From a virus, in the IMG/VR virus record IMGVR_UViG_3300006641_000007, positions 1 to 42,386 of that record: 42,386 nt of DNA; one strand, 5' to 3'. Of the stretch, positions 22,924 to 30,682 are shown one piece after another (the first letter of the stretch is position 1; each line of letters opens with the position of its first letter). The notes under the pieces are model-generated. The model made no database searches. It saw nothing but the letters and a program-made list of their open reading frames with translations, and had not been told where the DNA came from. The translations under genes were made by a program, and so were the position numbers.

Positions 22924-25256
22924 TGGACGAATATCAGGAGTACCTGGCGGGGAAACTGGTATCGGCACCGGCAAGCGGGTTCGAGGTTGCAGAATCCGAG
23001 TTGAACTCGCGGCTGATGCCGTGGCAACGGCGGATTGTGGCGTGGGCGTGCAAGCGCGGGAAAGCGGCGCTACTGCCAGATACCGGCACAGGCAAGACGT
23101 TCATGCAGCTGGAATGGGCGCACCGGGTTTGCTTGTTCACTGGAGGCGACGTGCTGATTTTGGCACCATTGGCGGTTGCCAATCAAACCGCAAGGGAAGC
23201 GGCAAAGTTCCAGATAGGCACGCCGGTCACGGTTTGCCGAACGATGGCAGATGTGCGGCCAGGTATCAACGTCACCAATTACGAGATGCTGGAGCACTTC
23301 GACACGGCGCACTTCGCCGGGGTGGTTCTGGACGAATCGTCTATTTTGAAGTCATATTCCGGAACCACGAAAAAGGCGCTGGTGGCAGCATTCGCGCTGA
23401 CTCCGTACAAGCTGGCATGTACCGCAACGCCAGCGCCTAACGACCACATGGAGATCGGCAATCACGCGCAGTTTCTGGACGTGATGAGTTCGTCGGAAAT
23501 GCTTTCCCGCTGGTTCCTGAATGACACCATGAAAGCGGGGGGCTACAGGCTCAAAGCGCACGCGGTCAAGGACTTTTGGCGCTGGGTAGCGACGTGGGCG
23601 GTTACACTGTCTAAGCCGTCTGATATTGGCTTCTCCGATGAAGGCTACGACCTTCCGCCGCTGGAGATTCTGCAACACGTCGTTGAGGTGGACCAGTCCA
23701 TAGCAACTGAAGGCATGCTGTTCCGTTCGCCGGATCTGAGCGCAACCGGGCTACACAAGGAAATGCGGCTGACTGCACCGGCGCGGGCTGCGAAGGTGGC
23801 GGAGATTATCGCGCTTCGCCCGGATGAGCAATGGCTGGTGTGGTGCAACACGGATTACGAGGCTGACGAACTGGCGGCGCGGATCGACGGGTTGACCGAA
23901 GTCCGCGGCAGTCATTCGCGGGCGCATAAAGAGGCTGCAATGTTGGGGTTCTCGGAAGGGGCGGTTCGTGTTTTCTCCAGCAAGCCTGTCCTCTGCGGGT
24001 TTGGGATGAATTGGCAGAACTGCCGCAACGTGATTTTCGTTGGGCTGAGCTACAGTTACGAACAGTTCTATCAGGCACTCCGCCGATGCTGGCGGTACGG
24101 CCAAACGCGGGCAGTCACGGCGCATGTGGTTTGCGCGGAAACCGAGGGCCCTGTGTTGGCCACAATCGAACGGAAACGTAAGGACCACGAAAACATGAAG
24201 GCTGAAATGATTGAGGCGATGCGCGGTCAAACGATGGAGCAATTGGGAGTCGGCCCGAAACTGAAGACGGATTTCGAGCGCGACATTCGCACAGGCAATG
24301 GCTGGGAGATTCGACTTGGTGACTCCGTGGAGTTGTTGCGCGAGGTTCCGGATGGTCAGATTGACCTGTCTGTTTTTTCGCCGCCGTTTGCCAATCTCTA
24401 CATCTACTCCGACTCCGTGCGCGACATGGGCAACACTGCCAACGATGCCGAATTCTTCCGGGCGTTCGGCTTCATCGCGAAGGAGCTTTACCGCGCTACC
24501 AAGTCCGGGCGGCTGGCCGTGATCCACTGCAAAGACCTGCCGACGTATCGCGGGCGGGATGGTGCCAGCGGTCTGAAGGACTTTCCGGGCGATATCGTCA
24601 GGTTGTTCGAGGCACACGGATGGGACTTTCATTCCCGCGTGACGATCTGGAAGTGCCCGGTCACTGAGCGGGAGCGAACGAACAATAACGGATTGCTCCA
24701 CAAGTCAGTGACGCGGGATTCCAGCCAAATACGTCAAGGCATGGCGGATTATTTGATTGTCATGCGGAAAACTCCGAATGGCGATAGCAATCTGTCGGAA
24801 GTGCCAATCGCACGACCGGAAGGGTTTACGCGCTACGAGGGAGAATCGGACCCGCGCAAGAACAGTTTCCATCCGTCACCGTTCGCACGCACCGAGTTCG
24901 ACGGCAAGCGGGACTCTATCGCGATCTGGCGGCGCTACGCTGAGCCTGTTTGGTGGGATATCAATCAGACCGACGTGCTGAATGTGAAAACTTCCCGAAC
25001 TGAGAACGAAGAGCGACACATATGCCCGTTGCAGATGGGCGTAATTCGTCGCGCAATCGAGTTGTGGAGTCTTCCGGGCGAGTTGGTGTTCTCTCCATTC
25101 GGCGGCATCGGGTCGGAAGGCGTGGGGGCGCTGGAAATGGGGCGCAAGGCACTGCTGTTCGAGCTGAAGCGGGAGTACTTCCAGATTGCCACGCGGAATC
25201 TGGACGCGGCAGAAGTGCAGGAAACACTGTTCGATTTTGGAGGGAACGATGAGTAA
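22911..25256 (+). CDS. SNF2-like helicase fused to a beta-class DNA methyltransferase
   Basis: A 781-residue, two-part enzyme. Residues 30-420 form a superfamily 2 helicase: PWQRRI (Q-like, 37-42), Walker A DTGTGKT (57-63), motif II DESS (141-144), motif III TATP (171-174) and motif VI around QALRRCWRYGQTR (388-400). Residues 455-781 form a methyltransferase with motif IV SPPF (490-493) before motif I SPFGGIG (728-734), the order of beta-class enzymes; SPPF suggests N4-cytosine or N6-adenine. The two are fused in one frame with a Lys/Glu-rich linker (420-450). It may methylate phage DNA as protection from restriction while moving along DNA. No restriction partner is visible. Confidence 0.85.
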   Translation: MQSVVDEYQEYLAGKLVSAPASGFEVAESELNSRLMPWQRRIVAWACKRGKAALLPDTGTGKTFMQLEWAHRVCLFTGGDVLILAPLAVANQTAREAAKFQIGTPVTVCRTMADVRPGINVTNYEMLEHFDTAHFAGVVLDESSILKSYSGTTKKALVAAFALTPYKLACTATPAPNDHMEIGNHAQFLDVMSSSEMLSRWFLNDTMKAGGYRLKAHAVKDFWRWVATWAVTLSKPSDIGFSDEGYDLPPLEILQHVVEVDQSIATEGMLFRSPDLSATGLHKEMRLTAPARAAKVAEIIALRPDEQWLVWCNTDYEADELAARIDGLTEVRGSHSRAHKEAAMLGFSEGAVRVFSSKPVLCGFGMNWQNCRNVIFVGLSYSYEQFYQALRRCWRYGQTRAVTAHVVCAETEGPVLATIERKRKDHENMKAEMIEAMRGQTMEQLGVGPKLKTDFERDIRTGNGWEIRLGDSVELLREVPDGQIDLSVFSPPFANLYIYSDSVRDMGNTANDAEFFRAFGFIAKELYRATKSGRLAVIHCKDLPTYRGRDGASGLKDFPGDIVRLFEAHGWDFHSRVTIWKCPVTERERTNNNGLLHKSVTRDSSQIRQGMADYLIVMRKTPNGDSNLSEVPIARPEGFTRYEGESDPRKNSFHPSPFARTEFDGKRDSIAIWRRYAEPVWWDINQTDVLNVKTSRTENEERHICPLQMGVIRRAIELWSLPGELVFSPFGGIGSEGVGALEMGRKALLFELKREYFQIATRNLDAAEVQETLFDFGGNDE

Positions 25257-25383
25257 CGAAGAGAAGGAAATGCGCAGTGGTGGCCCCGCATTTCCCACTG
25301 TTGGCGATGGCCCGTATATTCCCGGCATGACATTGCGGGCCTACACCATCGCCGACGCCATGCTTGCGGAGCGTGCGAAATGA
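25249..25383 (+). CDS. 44-residue hypothetical protein
   Basis: A short protein with a SGGPAFP...GMTLRAYTIADAML pattern that occurs in many small phage proteins of unknown function. TTGGAGGG precedes the ATG. It overlaps the preceding and following genes by a few bases. Confidence 0.6.
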   Translation: MSNEEKEMRSGGPAFPTVGDGPYIPGMTLRAYTIADAMLAERAK

Positions 25384-25664
25384 CACGGGAAACATGGGAG
25401 TTGATCTGGAACATTTCCGGTAATGTTGTTTTATCGCTCTCTGTTTCGTTCGTCTGGCTGCGGCATATTTGGGCGGTGAAAGCAGCGGGGGATGAGGTGG
25501 CCCGGTGCCTCGAGGAATGCGCCGATGATCTGGAAGCCGAGGTAGTCACGCGATACGGCGGGCAGAACCCGCCGATAGAAACGGAACGAAAACGCTTAAA
25601 CCGCGACCTGCTCCCGGTGCATGAGGCGCGGGCTGCTCTGGCGGCGTGGGAGCGTGCCAAGTGA
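25380..25664 (+). CDS. Membrane-anchored hypothetical protein
   Basis: A 94-residue protein with one hydrophobic helix at about 10-32 and a charged cytoplasmic-type remainder. It starts in an ATGA overlap and ends in a GTGA overlap with the next gene. No family is recognised. Confidence 0.55.
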   Translation: MTRETWELIWNISGNVVLSLSVSFVWLRHIWAVKAAGDEVARCLEECADDLEAEVVTRYGGQNPPIETERKRLNRDLLPVHEARAALAAWERAK

Positions 25665-25822
25665 CGCCAGAAGAGCGAAAGGAAAGCGCGTTGCGCCTCG
25701 CGGAATGGGCGCTGGAGCAGATTACCATCCCACGGAAGGACGACACATTGGAAGAGATTAGCTCATTCGCGAAGCGGCGTTTGGCCGAAGTGAGGAAAAT
25801 ACTGATGGGGGATGTTCGATGA
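25661..25822 (+). CDS. 53-residue helical protein
   Basis: A GTG-started, charged protein with two helices (ESALRLAEWALEQ and LEEISSFAKRRLAEVRK). The GTGA overlap upstream and ATGA overlap downstream support it. Function is unknown. Confidence 0.5.
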   Translation: MTPEERKESALRLAEWALEQITIPRKDDTLEEISSFAKRRLAEVRKILMGDVR

Positions 25823-26466
25823 ACCTCGACCACATCGAACCGCTTGCCCGCGCCCGTGCCCTGTTCGCGAACGTGGGCACCGTCCATTCCTCCGACCCGC
25901 GACCGGGCGAAGTTCGTCACCTGCCAATTCGCAACAGGCCAGCTCCGCCGGATGAGAAACTGGACAACCAGACGCGACTGGCGGGCATCATCCACGACCA
26001 TTCGCGAACGCGACTTCCGGCGCCGCAACGTGAGGCAATCTCGCGGCGGTTACAGGTTGAGTACGGCGGCGAACAGGCACCGCGTGTTGCGCGTGCCGTG
26101 ACGCCGAAACCGTCCTCCCTACCAAAGTCGAAGCGCCCCGGCGGCTCCCGGCGATCTGGCATCATCCGCCGGCCGGTTGACCAGTGCAACCACATGCACG
26201 AAGGCGTTCCGGCATGGCACAAGGCCGGGAAATGGAGCGGAGAACAGCGTTACGCTTGTGCCTGCTGCGGCGGCACTGGATACATGACAGACGGGGTGAT
26301 TCAGCAGCGCCCGCGCGACATGAAGAAATACGAGTCGAAAGACCCGGCCCGCGCGATGGCCCGCGCCATGTGCACGCATCCGAAGTGGCGCAAGGATGGC
26401 AGCAACCACGGTCACCAGCGGGAGCGGTGCGCGGAGTGTGGCATTACCAGGAAGGCGGTTGTATGA
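25819..26466 (+). CDS. Basic protein with CxxC zinc-binding region
   Basis: A 215-residue protein. Residues 1-120 are Arg/Pro-rich and probably disordered. Cysteines follow in ACACCGGTG (147-150), at Cys185 and in CAEC (204-207), which suggests one or two zinc sites. It may bind nucleic acid. Both ends are ATGA-coupled. Confidence 0.55.
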   Translation: MNLDHIEPLARARALFANVGTVHSSDPRPGEVRHLPIRNRPAPPDEKLDNQTRLAGIIHDHSRTRLPAPQREAISRRLQVEYGGEQAPRVARAVTPKPSSLPKSKRPGGSRRSGIIRRPVDQCNHMHEGVPAWHKAGKWSGEQRYACACCGGTGYMTDGVIQQRPRDMKKYESKDPARAMARAMCTHPKWRKDGSNHGHQRERCAECGITRKAVV

Positions 26467-26543
26467 GGCCGGAACGCTGGGTGATGTCCGCGTTCGATCT
26501 GGTGGTCTGGCCGGAAGTGGTGGTGGCAGATGCTTCACGATAA
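26463..26543 (+). CDS. 26-residue peptide, doubtful
   Basis: It starts in an ATGA overlap with the zinc-binding protein gene and overlaps the next gene by 14 nt. The peptide is hydrophobic in the middle. It may only couple translation to the next gene. Confidence 0.3.
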   Translation: MRPERWVMSAFDLVVWPEVVVADASR

Positions 26544-26757
26544 CCCGCAGCCAGGCGACAGTTTCCGGCGGGCCCGCCCTGACGGCGTGCTTTGCGCGGG
26601 CCGGGTGCTGCGAGTGGCCGATGGCCACGTCTGGTTCGAGTGGGACCGGCGCGGGCGGTGCATGTCTATGGCCGAATGGACGCCGTGGGCTGCTGGCGCG
26701 AAAGTGGTGCGGCTGGATGCCTATTCACCAGCTGAAAGCACGCTCGATTTCATGTAG
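26530..26757 (+). CDS. 75-residue small beta-rich protein
   Basis: A protein with PQPGDSFRRARPDGVLCAGRV followed by VWFEWDRRG and MSMAEWTPW, which suggests a small SH3-like barrel. It is the last gene of the first rightward early block. No family is certain. Confidence 0.5.
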   Translation: MLHDNPQPGDSFRRARPDGVLCAGRVLRVADGHVWFEWDRRGRCMSMAEWTPWAAGAKVVRLDAYSPAESTLDFM

Positions 26758-26766
26758 ATTTTGCGG

Positions 26767-26772
26767 TACAAT
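26767..26772 (+). promoter_or_regulatory. Candidate -10 box (TACAAT) at the start of the replication block
   Basis: TACAAT is followed by 6 nt (GATCTT) and a GTG at 26779. No clear -35 is present. The transcript would begin with a hairpin-forming leader before the gene at 26877. Confidence 0.45.
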
Positions 26773-26776
26773 GATC

Positions 26777-26842
26777 TTGTGGGTAGCTCCCACAACGGAC
26801 TGGAATACACCCGGCTTGCAGCCTACCTCCTGTGGGCCGGGT
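26777..26842 (+). promoter_or_regulatory. Two-hairpin leader before the replication block
   Basis: TTGTGGG (26777-26783) pairs with CCCACAA (26789-26795) around a 5-nt loop. ACCCGGC (26809-26815) pairs with GCCGGGT (26836-26842) around a 20-nt loop. The first hairpin lies at the predicted 5' end and may stabilise the RNA or control the GTG. Confidence 0.45.
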
Positions 26843-26865
26843 CCATTCTCGAAACTTTGAGGTAG
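26779..26865 (+). CDS. Possible 28-residue leader peptide (leaderless GTG)
   Basis: The GTG lies 6 nt after the -10 box. The frame stops 11 nt before the next ATG, which has its own GAGAGG ribosome site. The peptide has one short hydrophobic helix (LAAYLLWAGSILETL). The same bases form two hairpins, so this may be an RNA leader instead of a gene. Confidence 0.25.
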   Translation: MGSSHNGLEYTRLAAYLLWAGSILETLR

Positions 26866-26876
26866 AGAGGTAGATC

Positions 26877-27209
26877 ATGGAAATCCCAGACGGGGCGCAA
26901 CTTGCGCCCAATAACCCAATGCCGGATGACGAAGTTCTGGCCATTGCCAGTGCCTTCGATCCAACAGCCAACAGATGCCCGACTTGCGAGACGTTCGGCA
27001 CTGTCTATTGCCTCCAGCGTGGTGGACACGGGGCAACACAGGCTGACCATTTGACCGTGCGGCGGCATATGCGGGTGCTCCGATTGGCGCTGGAAAAGAT
27101 AATCCAGCAGTGCGATGCGGGGCGGCGGCTCAAACAAGCCATCCCTGAAATGGACGCCTACTACCTGATCCAGAAAACGGCGGAAGCTGCCCTTCGGGAG
27201 TGTGCCTGA
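26877..27209 (+). CDS. 110-residue protein with CxxC
   Basis: A protein with CPTC at 34-37 and Cys45 (one incomplete zinc site), and a helical C-terminal half. It directly precedes the replication proteins; the next gene's ATG overlaps its stop (TGATG). Function is unknown. Confidence 0.55.
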   Translation: MEIPDGAQLAPNNPMPDDEVLAIASAFDPTANRCPTCETFGTVYCLQRGGHGATQADHLTVRRHMRVLRLALEKIIQQCDAGRRLKQAIPEMDAYYLIQKTAEAALRECA

Positions 27210-27964
27210 TGCCAGCGATACCCTACATGCCGCTGTATGTGGCTGACTACCTGGCCGACGCCGGGCACCTAACCACAACCGAACACGGGGCCTACCTGCT
27301 GCTCATCATGGGCTACTGGCAGCGCGGTGGTCCATACCGAGCGTCCGATGAACGGACGTTGAACGGACGTTTAGCGAACGTTGCACGGATGTCCATCGGC
27401 GAGTGGGCTAAAATTTCGCGTGTCATAGCCGAATTCTTTCAGGTGACACAGGATGACCACATGGAGTGGTACCACAAGCGCATCGAGGCAGAACTGGCCA
27501 AGTTTCGAGCTAAGTCATTGCAAGCAAAGGAAGCTGGGATCGCGTCCGCTCAACGGCGGCTCAGTGGGCGTTCAACGGGCGTTGCCATTCCGTTGCAACG
27601 GACGTTCAACCATACAGATACAGATACAGATACAAGAAAGTCAAAGTCTTTAGCGCGCGAGGCGCGCAAGAAAGCAACGAAGTTTCAGCAAATGCCGGAA
27701 GGCTTCGCTGAATACCCGAAGACCAAGTTTCACTGGCAACAATCGCGGATCGACCGGGAAGCGGAAAAGTTCGCGAACTACTGGACCTCGAACGGAAAGT
27801 GCATGGTGGACTGGATGGCAACCTGGCGGAATTGGTGCCTGAACGCGGAGGAGAGGCAATCGCCGAAGCGGGCAGGGAATGGCTACTACGGCGATGATTT
27901 TGTCCCGATGCCGTTGACGGACGGCGACGGGAACCCGATTGGCAAGGCCAGGGTGGACATATGA
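27209..27964 (+). CDS. DUF1376 (YdaU-like) replication initiator candidate
   Basis: A 251-residue protein. The N-terminus PYMPLYVADYLADAGHLTTT...GAYLLLI is the hallmark of DUF1376, a winged-helix domain found in phage replication organiser proteins. A HTDTDTDT linker (about 135-142) separates it from a C-terminal domain with FANYWTSNGKCMVDWMATWRNW, a pattern shared with phage O-like helicase-loader proteins. It is followed directly by the DnaB-like helicase (ATGA). It probably binds the origin and loads that helicase. The start at 27209 matches the domain; a GTG at 27200 is an alternative. Confidence 0.8.
   Translation: MPAIPYMPLYVADYLADAGHLTTTEHGAYLLLIMGYWQRGGPYRASDERTLNGRLANVARMSIGEWAKISRVIAEFFQVTQDDHMEWYHKRIEAELAKFRAKSLQAKEAGIASAQRRLSGRSTGVAIPLQRTFNHTDTDTDTRKSKSLAREARKKATKFQQMPEGFAEYPKTKFHWQQSRIDREAEKFANYWTSNGKCMVDWMATWRNWCLNAEERQSPKRAGNGYYGDDFVPMPLTDGDGNPIGKARVDI
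27614..27634. repeat. ACAGAT microsatellite in the DUF1376 linker
   Basis: Three perfect ACAGAT units plus a partial unit encode Thr-Asp repeats in the interdomain linker. Such short arrays are common in replication-protein linkers and may vary in length. Confidence 0.8.
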
Positions 27965-29331
27965 CCGGGCACGATCTGATTGCCCGTCGTGGTTTGCCGA
28001 TGGCGCTCGACGCTGAACGGTTCGTGCTCGGTTCGTGCCTGGTTGGCGACTCGGAGACGTTTGAGGCGGTTTCATCGGTGTTGGTGCCTGCCGATTTCGC
28101 TGTAACCGCGCATCGGGAAACCTACATCGGAATGCTAGAGATTGCCGGGGCAGGTTTGGATGTTAACCGGGCCGTGCTGAGCCAGTTTCTCGCGGACCGT
28201 GGCGACCTGGCCAAAGTCGGTGGGGTTTCGGGCCTTTTGGACCTCGAAGAGGGGATGCCAACGGTTTCGGTTGAGTCCGTGGCGTCCTATGTGGCCGTTA
28301 TTCGCGAGAAAAGCGCACTCAGAGGCATTATCGAAGCCTGTAACGACTCAATCTATCAGGCGGCGGGCGGCGATTCGTCTGAGGCCGTTCTGGCGCGATT
28401 GGACAAACGGCTAACCGGGCTGGCGGAAACATCGGCGGACGAAGCCGAATGGCGGACGCCAGGGGAAGTGATCATGGAGCACCCGGGCGGGCTGGATTCG
28501 TTCCTGTCGCCGTCACGCGGCGGCGAAGGGCTTGCAACGCCTTGGCCAGCGTTGAATCGCTTGATTTGCGGGTTACAGGCGGGTGATATGGTCATCGTGG
28601 CGGGGCGACCGTCGCACGGCAAGAGCGTTATCGGCATGGAGATCGGGCGACACGTGGCGGCGGATGCGGGAGTTTCTGTCCCGTATTTCTCGCTCGAAAT
28701 GTCGAAGGAATCGCTGGTTCGGCGGATGATATCGAGCGCTGGGCCTGTTGACGGGCAGCGGATGCGCCATGGTCATCTGAACGCGGATGAGCGGGCAATG
28801 GCGCGTTCGGCGGTTCAGAAAATCCGCGATATCCCGCTGTGGATCGATTACCGCCCATACAACACGGTCCGAATGCGCCAGGCGCTGAAACGCCTCATTG
28901 CAAAGCTGAAAACCGGTGGCCATCCGCCGCTTGGGGCCGTGATCGTTGACCACTTCCACCTGTTGCAGAAAGCGCATTCCGGGCAGGACGAGCGGCACTC
29001 CTTCGTCCAGGCCAGCCACGACATGAAGCGGATGGCGAAGGAATTTCAGGTTCCGTTCGTGGTCCTCTGCCAGCTGGGGCGAAAGCCGGAGGATGAAAAC
29101 CGGGAACCGGCGCTATCGGACCTGGCGGAAACATCGGCGCTCGAACAGGATGCTGACGTGATTATGTTCACGCATCGGCCTGAGTGCTACGTCAGAAATC
29201 GGGGGCGGGATGATCTGCGGGGATACGCGAAATGGATAGTGGCGAAGCAGCGGAACGGACCGACCGGGGCAATAAATATGGTGTTTTTAGCGCAATATCA
29301 GCAGTTCAGGGAGGCGGCCGATGAGTCCTGA
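27961..29331 (+). CDS. DnaB-like replicative helicase
   Basis: A 456-residue protein, near the 471 aa of E. coli DnaB. The N-terminal helical domain (15-120) begins with DAERFVLGSCLV. The RecA-like ATPase follows: Walker A GRPSHGKS (215-222), SLEMSKESLVRRM (244-256), Walker B AVIVDHFHLL (326-335), LCQL and the DLAETSALEQDAD segment typical of DnaB, then KQRNGPTG near the end. It unwinds the fork as a hexamer. No primase, polymerase or SSB is recognised in the genome, so host factors are presumably used. Confidence 0.9.
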   Translation: MTGHDLIARRGLPMALDAERFVLGSCLVGDSETFEAVSSVLVPADFAVTAHRETYIGMLEIAGAGLDVNRAVLSQFLADRGDLAKVGGVSGLLDLEEGMPTVSVESVASYVAVIREKSALRGIIEACNDSIYQAAGGDSSEAVLARLDKRLTGLAETSADEAEWRTPGEVIMEHPGGLDSFLSPSRGGEGLATPWPALNRLICGLQAGDMVIVAGRPSHGKSVIGMEIGRHVAADAGVSVPYFSLEMSKESLVRRMISSAGPVDGQRMRHGHLNADERAMARSAVQKIRDIPLWIDYRPYNTVRMRQALKRLIAKLKTGGHPPLGAVIVDHFHLLQKAHSGQDERHSFVQASHDMKRMAKEFQVPFVVLCQLGRKPEDENREPALSDLAETSALEQDADVIMFTHRPECYVRNRGRDDLRGYAKWIVAKQRNGPTGAINMVFLAQYQQFREAADES

Positions 29332-29479
29332 CTGGCCCGCAGAATGGCTCTACCGCTATGAGGAACGCTGGGCGATCCGGCACTTTGACGGCGGCATGAG
29401 CGAAGCGGATGCCCGCGCGGCAGCGCTTGCCGAAGTATGGGCGGAATGGCAGGAGATGAAAAAGCGCCCGCATGGTTAG
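29321..29479 (+). CDS. 52-residue hypothetical protein
   Basis: A small protein with DWPAEWLYRYEERWAIRHFD and an Ala-rich helix (SEADARAAALAEVWAEW), a type often encoded after replication genes in phages. GAGG lies upstream of the ATG and the gene overlaps the helicase end by 11 nt. Its last codons lie in the terminator hairpin. Confidence 0.55.
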   Translation: MSPDWPAEWLYRYEERWAIRHFDGGMSEADARAAALAEVWAEWQEMKKRPHG

Positions 29480-29488
29480 CGGGCGCTT
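29462..29488 (-). terminator. Rho-independent terminator for leftward transcription
   Basis: AAGCGCCCGC (29462-29471) pairs perfectly with GCGGGCGCTT (29479-29488) around a 7-nt loop. The A run at 29459-29463 gives a U tract on the minus strand, so it fits the end of the leftward unit from 30187. On the plus strand it lacks a U tract but may still slow polymerase. Confidence 0.75.
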
Positions 29489-29530
29489 CGGGTTTATGAT
29501 TGCGGCCCGCGCTCCGGCACGGGCGGGAAG

Positions 29531-29719
29531 TTAGTCTCTCATGGCGTCCTCCTTTGGCGTATAGCACAGAATCACGTCCTGAAGCTCTGCAAATCGCTCC
29601 GCCGTGGGGATCACTGCCGGCTCAACCGCCGGGCCGAAGTCATCCTGCAGCGCGACAGCAAGCGCCCAGCAGAGCGACAGCAGGAACCCGGCGCAAATGG
29701 CGAGTAGGAGGTAGATCAT
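29531..29719 (-). CDS. 62-residue membrane protein
   Basis: A protein with one N-terminal transmembrane helix (about 2-24) and an acidic soluble tail. GGAGGGG lies 4 nt before the ATG on the minus strand. It is the last gene of the short leftward unit. Function is unknown. Confidence 0.6.
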   Translation of the reverse strand: MIYLLLAICAGFLLSLCWALAVALQDDFGPAVEPAVIPTAERFAELQDVILCYTPKEDAMRD

Positions 29720-29943
29720 GCGCCCCTCCTCGCAAACAATCCCACAAACTCGCGGGAAGTAGGGCGAAGCTTCAGCAGCGTGCGAATACTGAGAGCGTAG
29801 CGTTTGCGGGCTGTAGCGGGGTAGAACAGACGCAGTGGTACCCTTGCCGGGTGGCGCGCCTGATTCGGCGGGCGGAATCGCTGGAGCGGTTTACGCGGCT
29901 AACGAGAGTCGCGCGGCCCTGTCAGCACTCCAGCACGTTTCAC
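29716..29943 (-). pseudogene. Possible small gene interrupted by an amber codon
   Basis: A GTG at 29943 opens 14 codons, then TAG (29901-29899). The same frame continues open for 60 more codons and ends in an ATGA overlap with the membrane gene. The downstream part is Arg-rich (for example RKRYALSIRTLLKLRPTSRE). It fills the otherwise empty 255 nt between two leftward genes. It may be a degraded gene, a sequencing error or chance. Confidence 0.25.
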
Positions 29944-29974
29944 GGTATGGGTCCGGCTGCGCGGGATCGTCCGC

Positions 29975-30187
29975 TCAACTAATGCCACATACCGCCCGGA
30001 AAATCGCCCGATCTACCGCGCTGGTGGGGTCCAGTACTCGCGGAATGTCCGTAAACTCAACGATATCCGACGCTACGTCCTTGCTGCTGCCAGCAGTCGC
30101 CTGCTGGTGCTCAAACTCGCCAGCGTGCGGGCAGGAATCGGAGCATATGCCGCCGGTCCTGTCGCAAACTCTGCAAACTTGAACCAC
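29975..30187 (-). CDS. 70-residue CxxC protein, first gene of the short leftward unit
   Basis: GTG start. Cys5, Cys8, Cys15 and Cys19 (CRVC and CSDSC) form a compact zinc site at the N-terminus; the rest is acidic and helical. The GTG lies exactly 6 nt after a TAACAT -10 box and has no Shine-Dalgarno sequence, so it is probably leaderless. A palindrome overlaps the promoter. Confidence 0.55.
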   Translation of the reverse strand: MVQVCRVCDRTGGICSDSCPHAGEFEHQQATAGSSKDVASDIVEFTDIPRVLDPTSAVDRAIFRAVCGIS

Positions 30188-30189
30188 GA

Positions 30190-30204
30190 TGTGATGTTAT
30201 CACA
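30190..30204. promoter_or_regulatory. Palindromic operator candidate TGTGAT-GTT-ATCACA
   Basis: A perfect 6-bp inverted repeat with a 3-nt centre. It covers the -10 box of the leftward promoter (30199-30194) and lies at the -35 position of the rightward promoter (30222-30227), so a bound repressor could block both. The regulator is unknown. Confidence 0.6.
30194..30199 (-). promoter_or_regulatory. -10 box of the short leftward unit (TAACAT)
   Basis: On the minus strand TAACAT is followed by CACATC and the GTG start at 30187. The -35 is not clear. Confidence 0.45.
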
Positions 30205-30221
30205 GGTTTCCGATTCTGGTG

Positions 30222-30227
30222 TAAGAT
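30222..30227 (+). promoter_or_regulatory. -10 box of the rightward late unit (TAAGAT)
   Basis: TAAGAT is followed by AGCGTC and the ATG at 30234. The ten bases GGTGTAAGAT recur at the second promoter near 30680, which supports both. The -35 region coincides with the palindromic operator. Confidence 0.55.
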
Positions 30228-30233
30228 AGCGTC

Positions 30234-30362
30234 ATGAGCAAGAGCGCGCGCGTGGTTGATTGGATCGTGATTGGCTTCCTGGTGGCCGCGTCGATGTGGA
30301 TGGCATCGCTCGATATCGACCGAGCAGCTGGCCCGCAGACGATACGAACGGAGTTGCGGTAA
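30234..30362 (+). CDS. 42-residue single-span membrane protein, probably leaderless
   Basis: A protein with one transmembrane helix (about 9-25) and a polar tail. There is no Shine-Dalgarno sequence; the ATG lies 6 nt after a -10 box. The stop overlaps the next start as TAATG. Function is unknown. Confidence 0.5.
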   Translation: MSKSARVVDWIVIGFLVAASMWMASLDIDRAAGPQTIRTELR

Positions 30363-30682
30363 TGGGCCGCGTTGGCAGCTCTCCCGCGTTTCGGCGTAAC
30401 GGGCGGCAGAACCCGCACCCGCCGAAACCGGCAATTGAGGAACCCATCCTGCCGCTGGAAGATCTGACCGACGAGCAGCTAGCACAAGAGGCTATCCGGG
30501 TGCTGAGGTCTCAAATGCTGGCCCCGACTCGGCACGCTACGGCTGTCACCAGCACGGCGCGCGCCATCCTGGAGTACACAAAGGCAAAGCCAGCGCAAGC
30601 CACCACGTTGAGCGGCCCGGCTGGGGGCCCAATCAAGTCCGAGCACACTATCAGATTTGTGGACCCGGCGGAAACGGTGTAA
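30362..30682 (+). CDS. 106-residue protein near terminase, weak small-terminase candidate
   Basis: The N-terminus is basic and Pro-rich (to about 30). A helical segment (LTDEQLAQEAIRVLRSQM and TSTARAILEYTKAKP, 39-80) follows, then a short tail. Size and position two genes before TerL would suit a small terminase subunit, but no HTH is evident, so the call is weak. Confidence 0.45.
   Translation: MGRVGSSPAFRRNGRQNPHPPKPAIEEPILPLEDLTDEQLAQEAIRVLRSQMLAPTRHATAVTSTARAILEYTKAKPAQATTLSGPAGGPIKSEHTIRFVDPAETV

Noticed and set aside
29500-29982. 160-codon rightward frame
   Set aside because: It lies opposite the membrane gene, is Arg/Pro/Ser-rich like a shadow frame, and has no ribosome site.
30190-30204. 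CRP binding site
   Set aside because: CRP sites have TGTGA and TCACA separated by 6 nt; here the spacing is 5 nt. A phage repressor operator overlapping both promoters is simpler.
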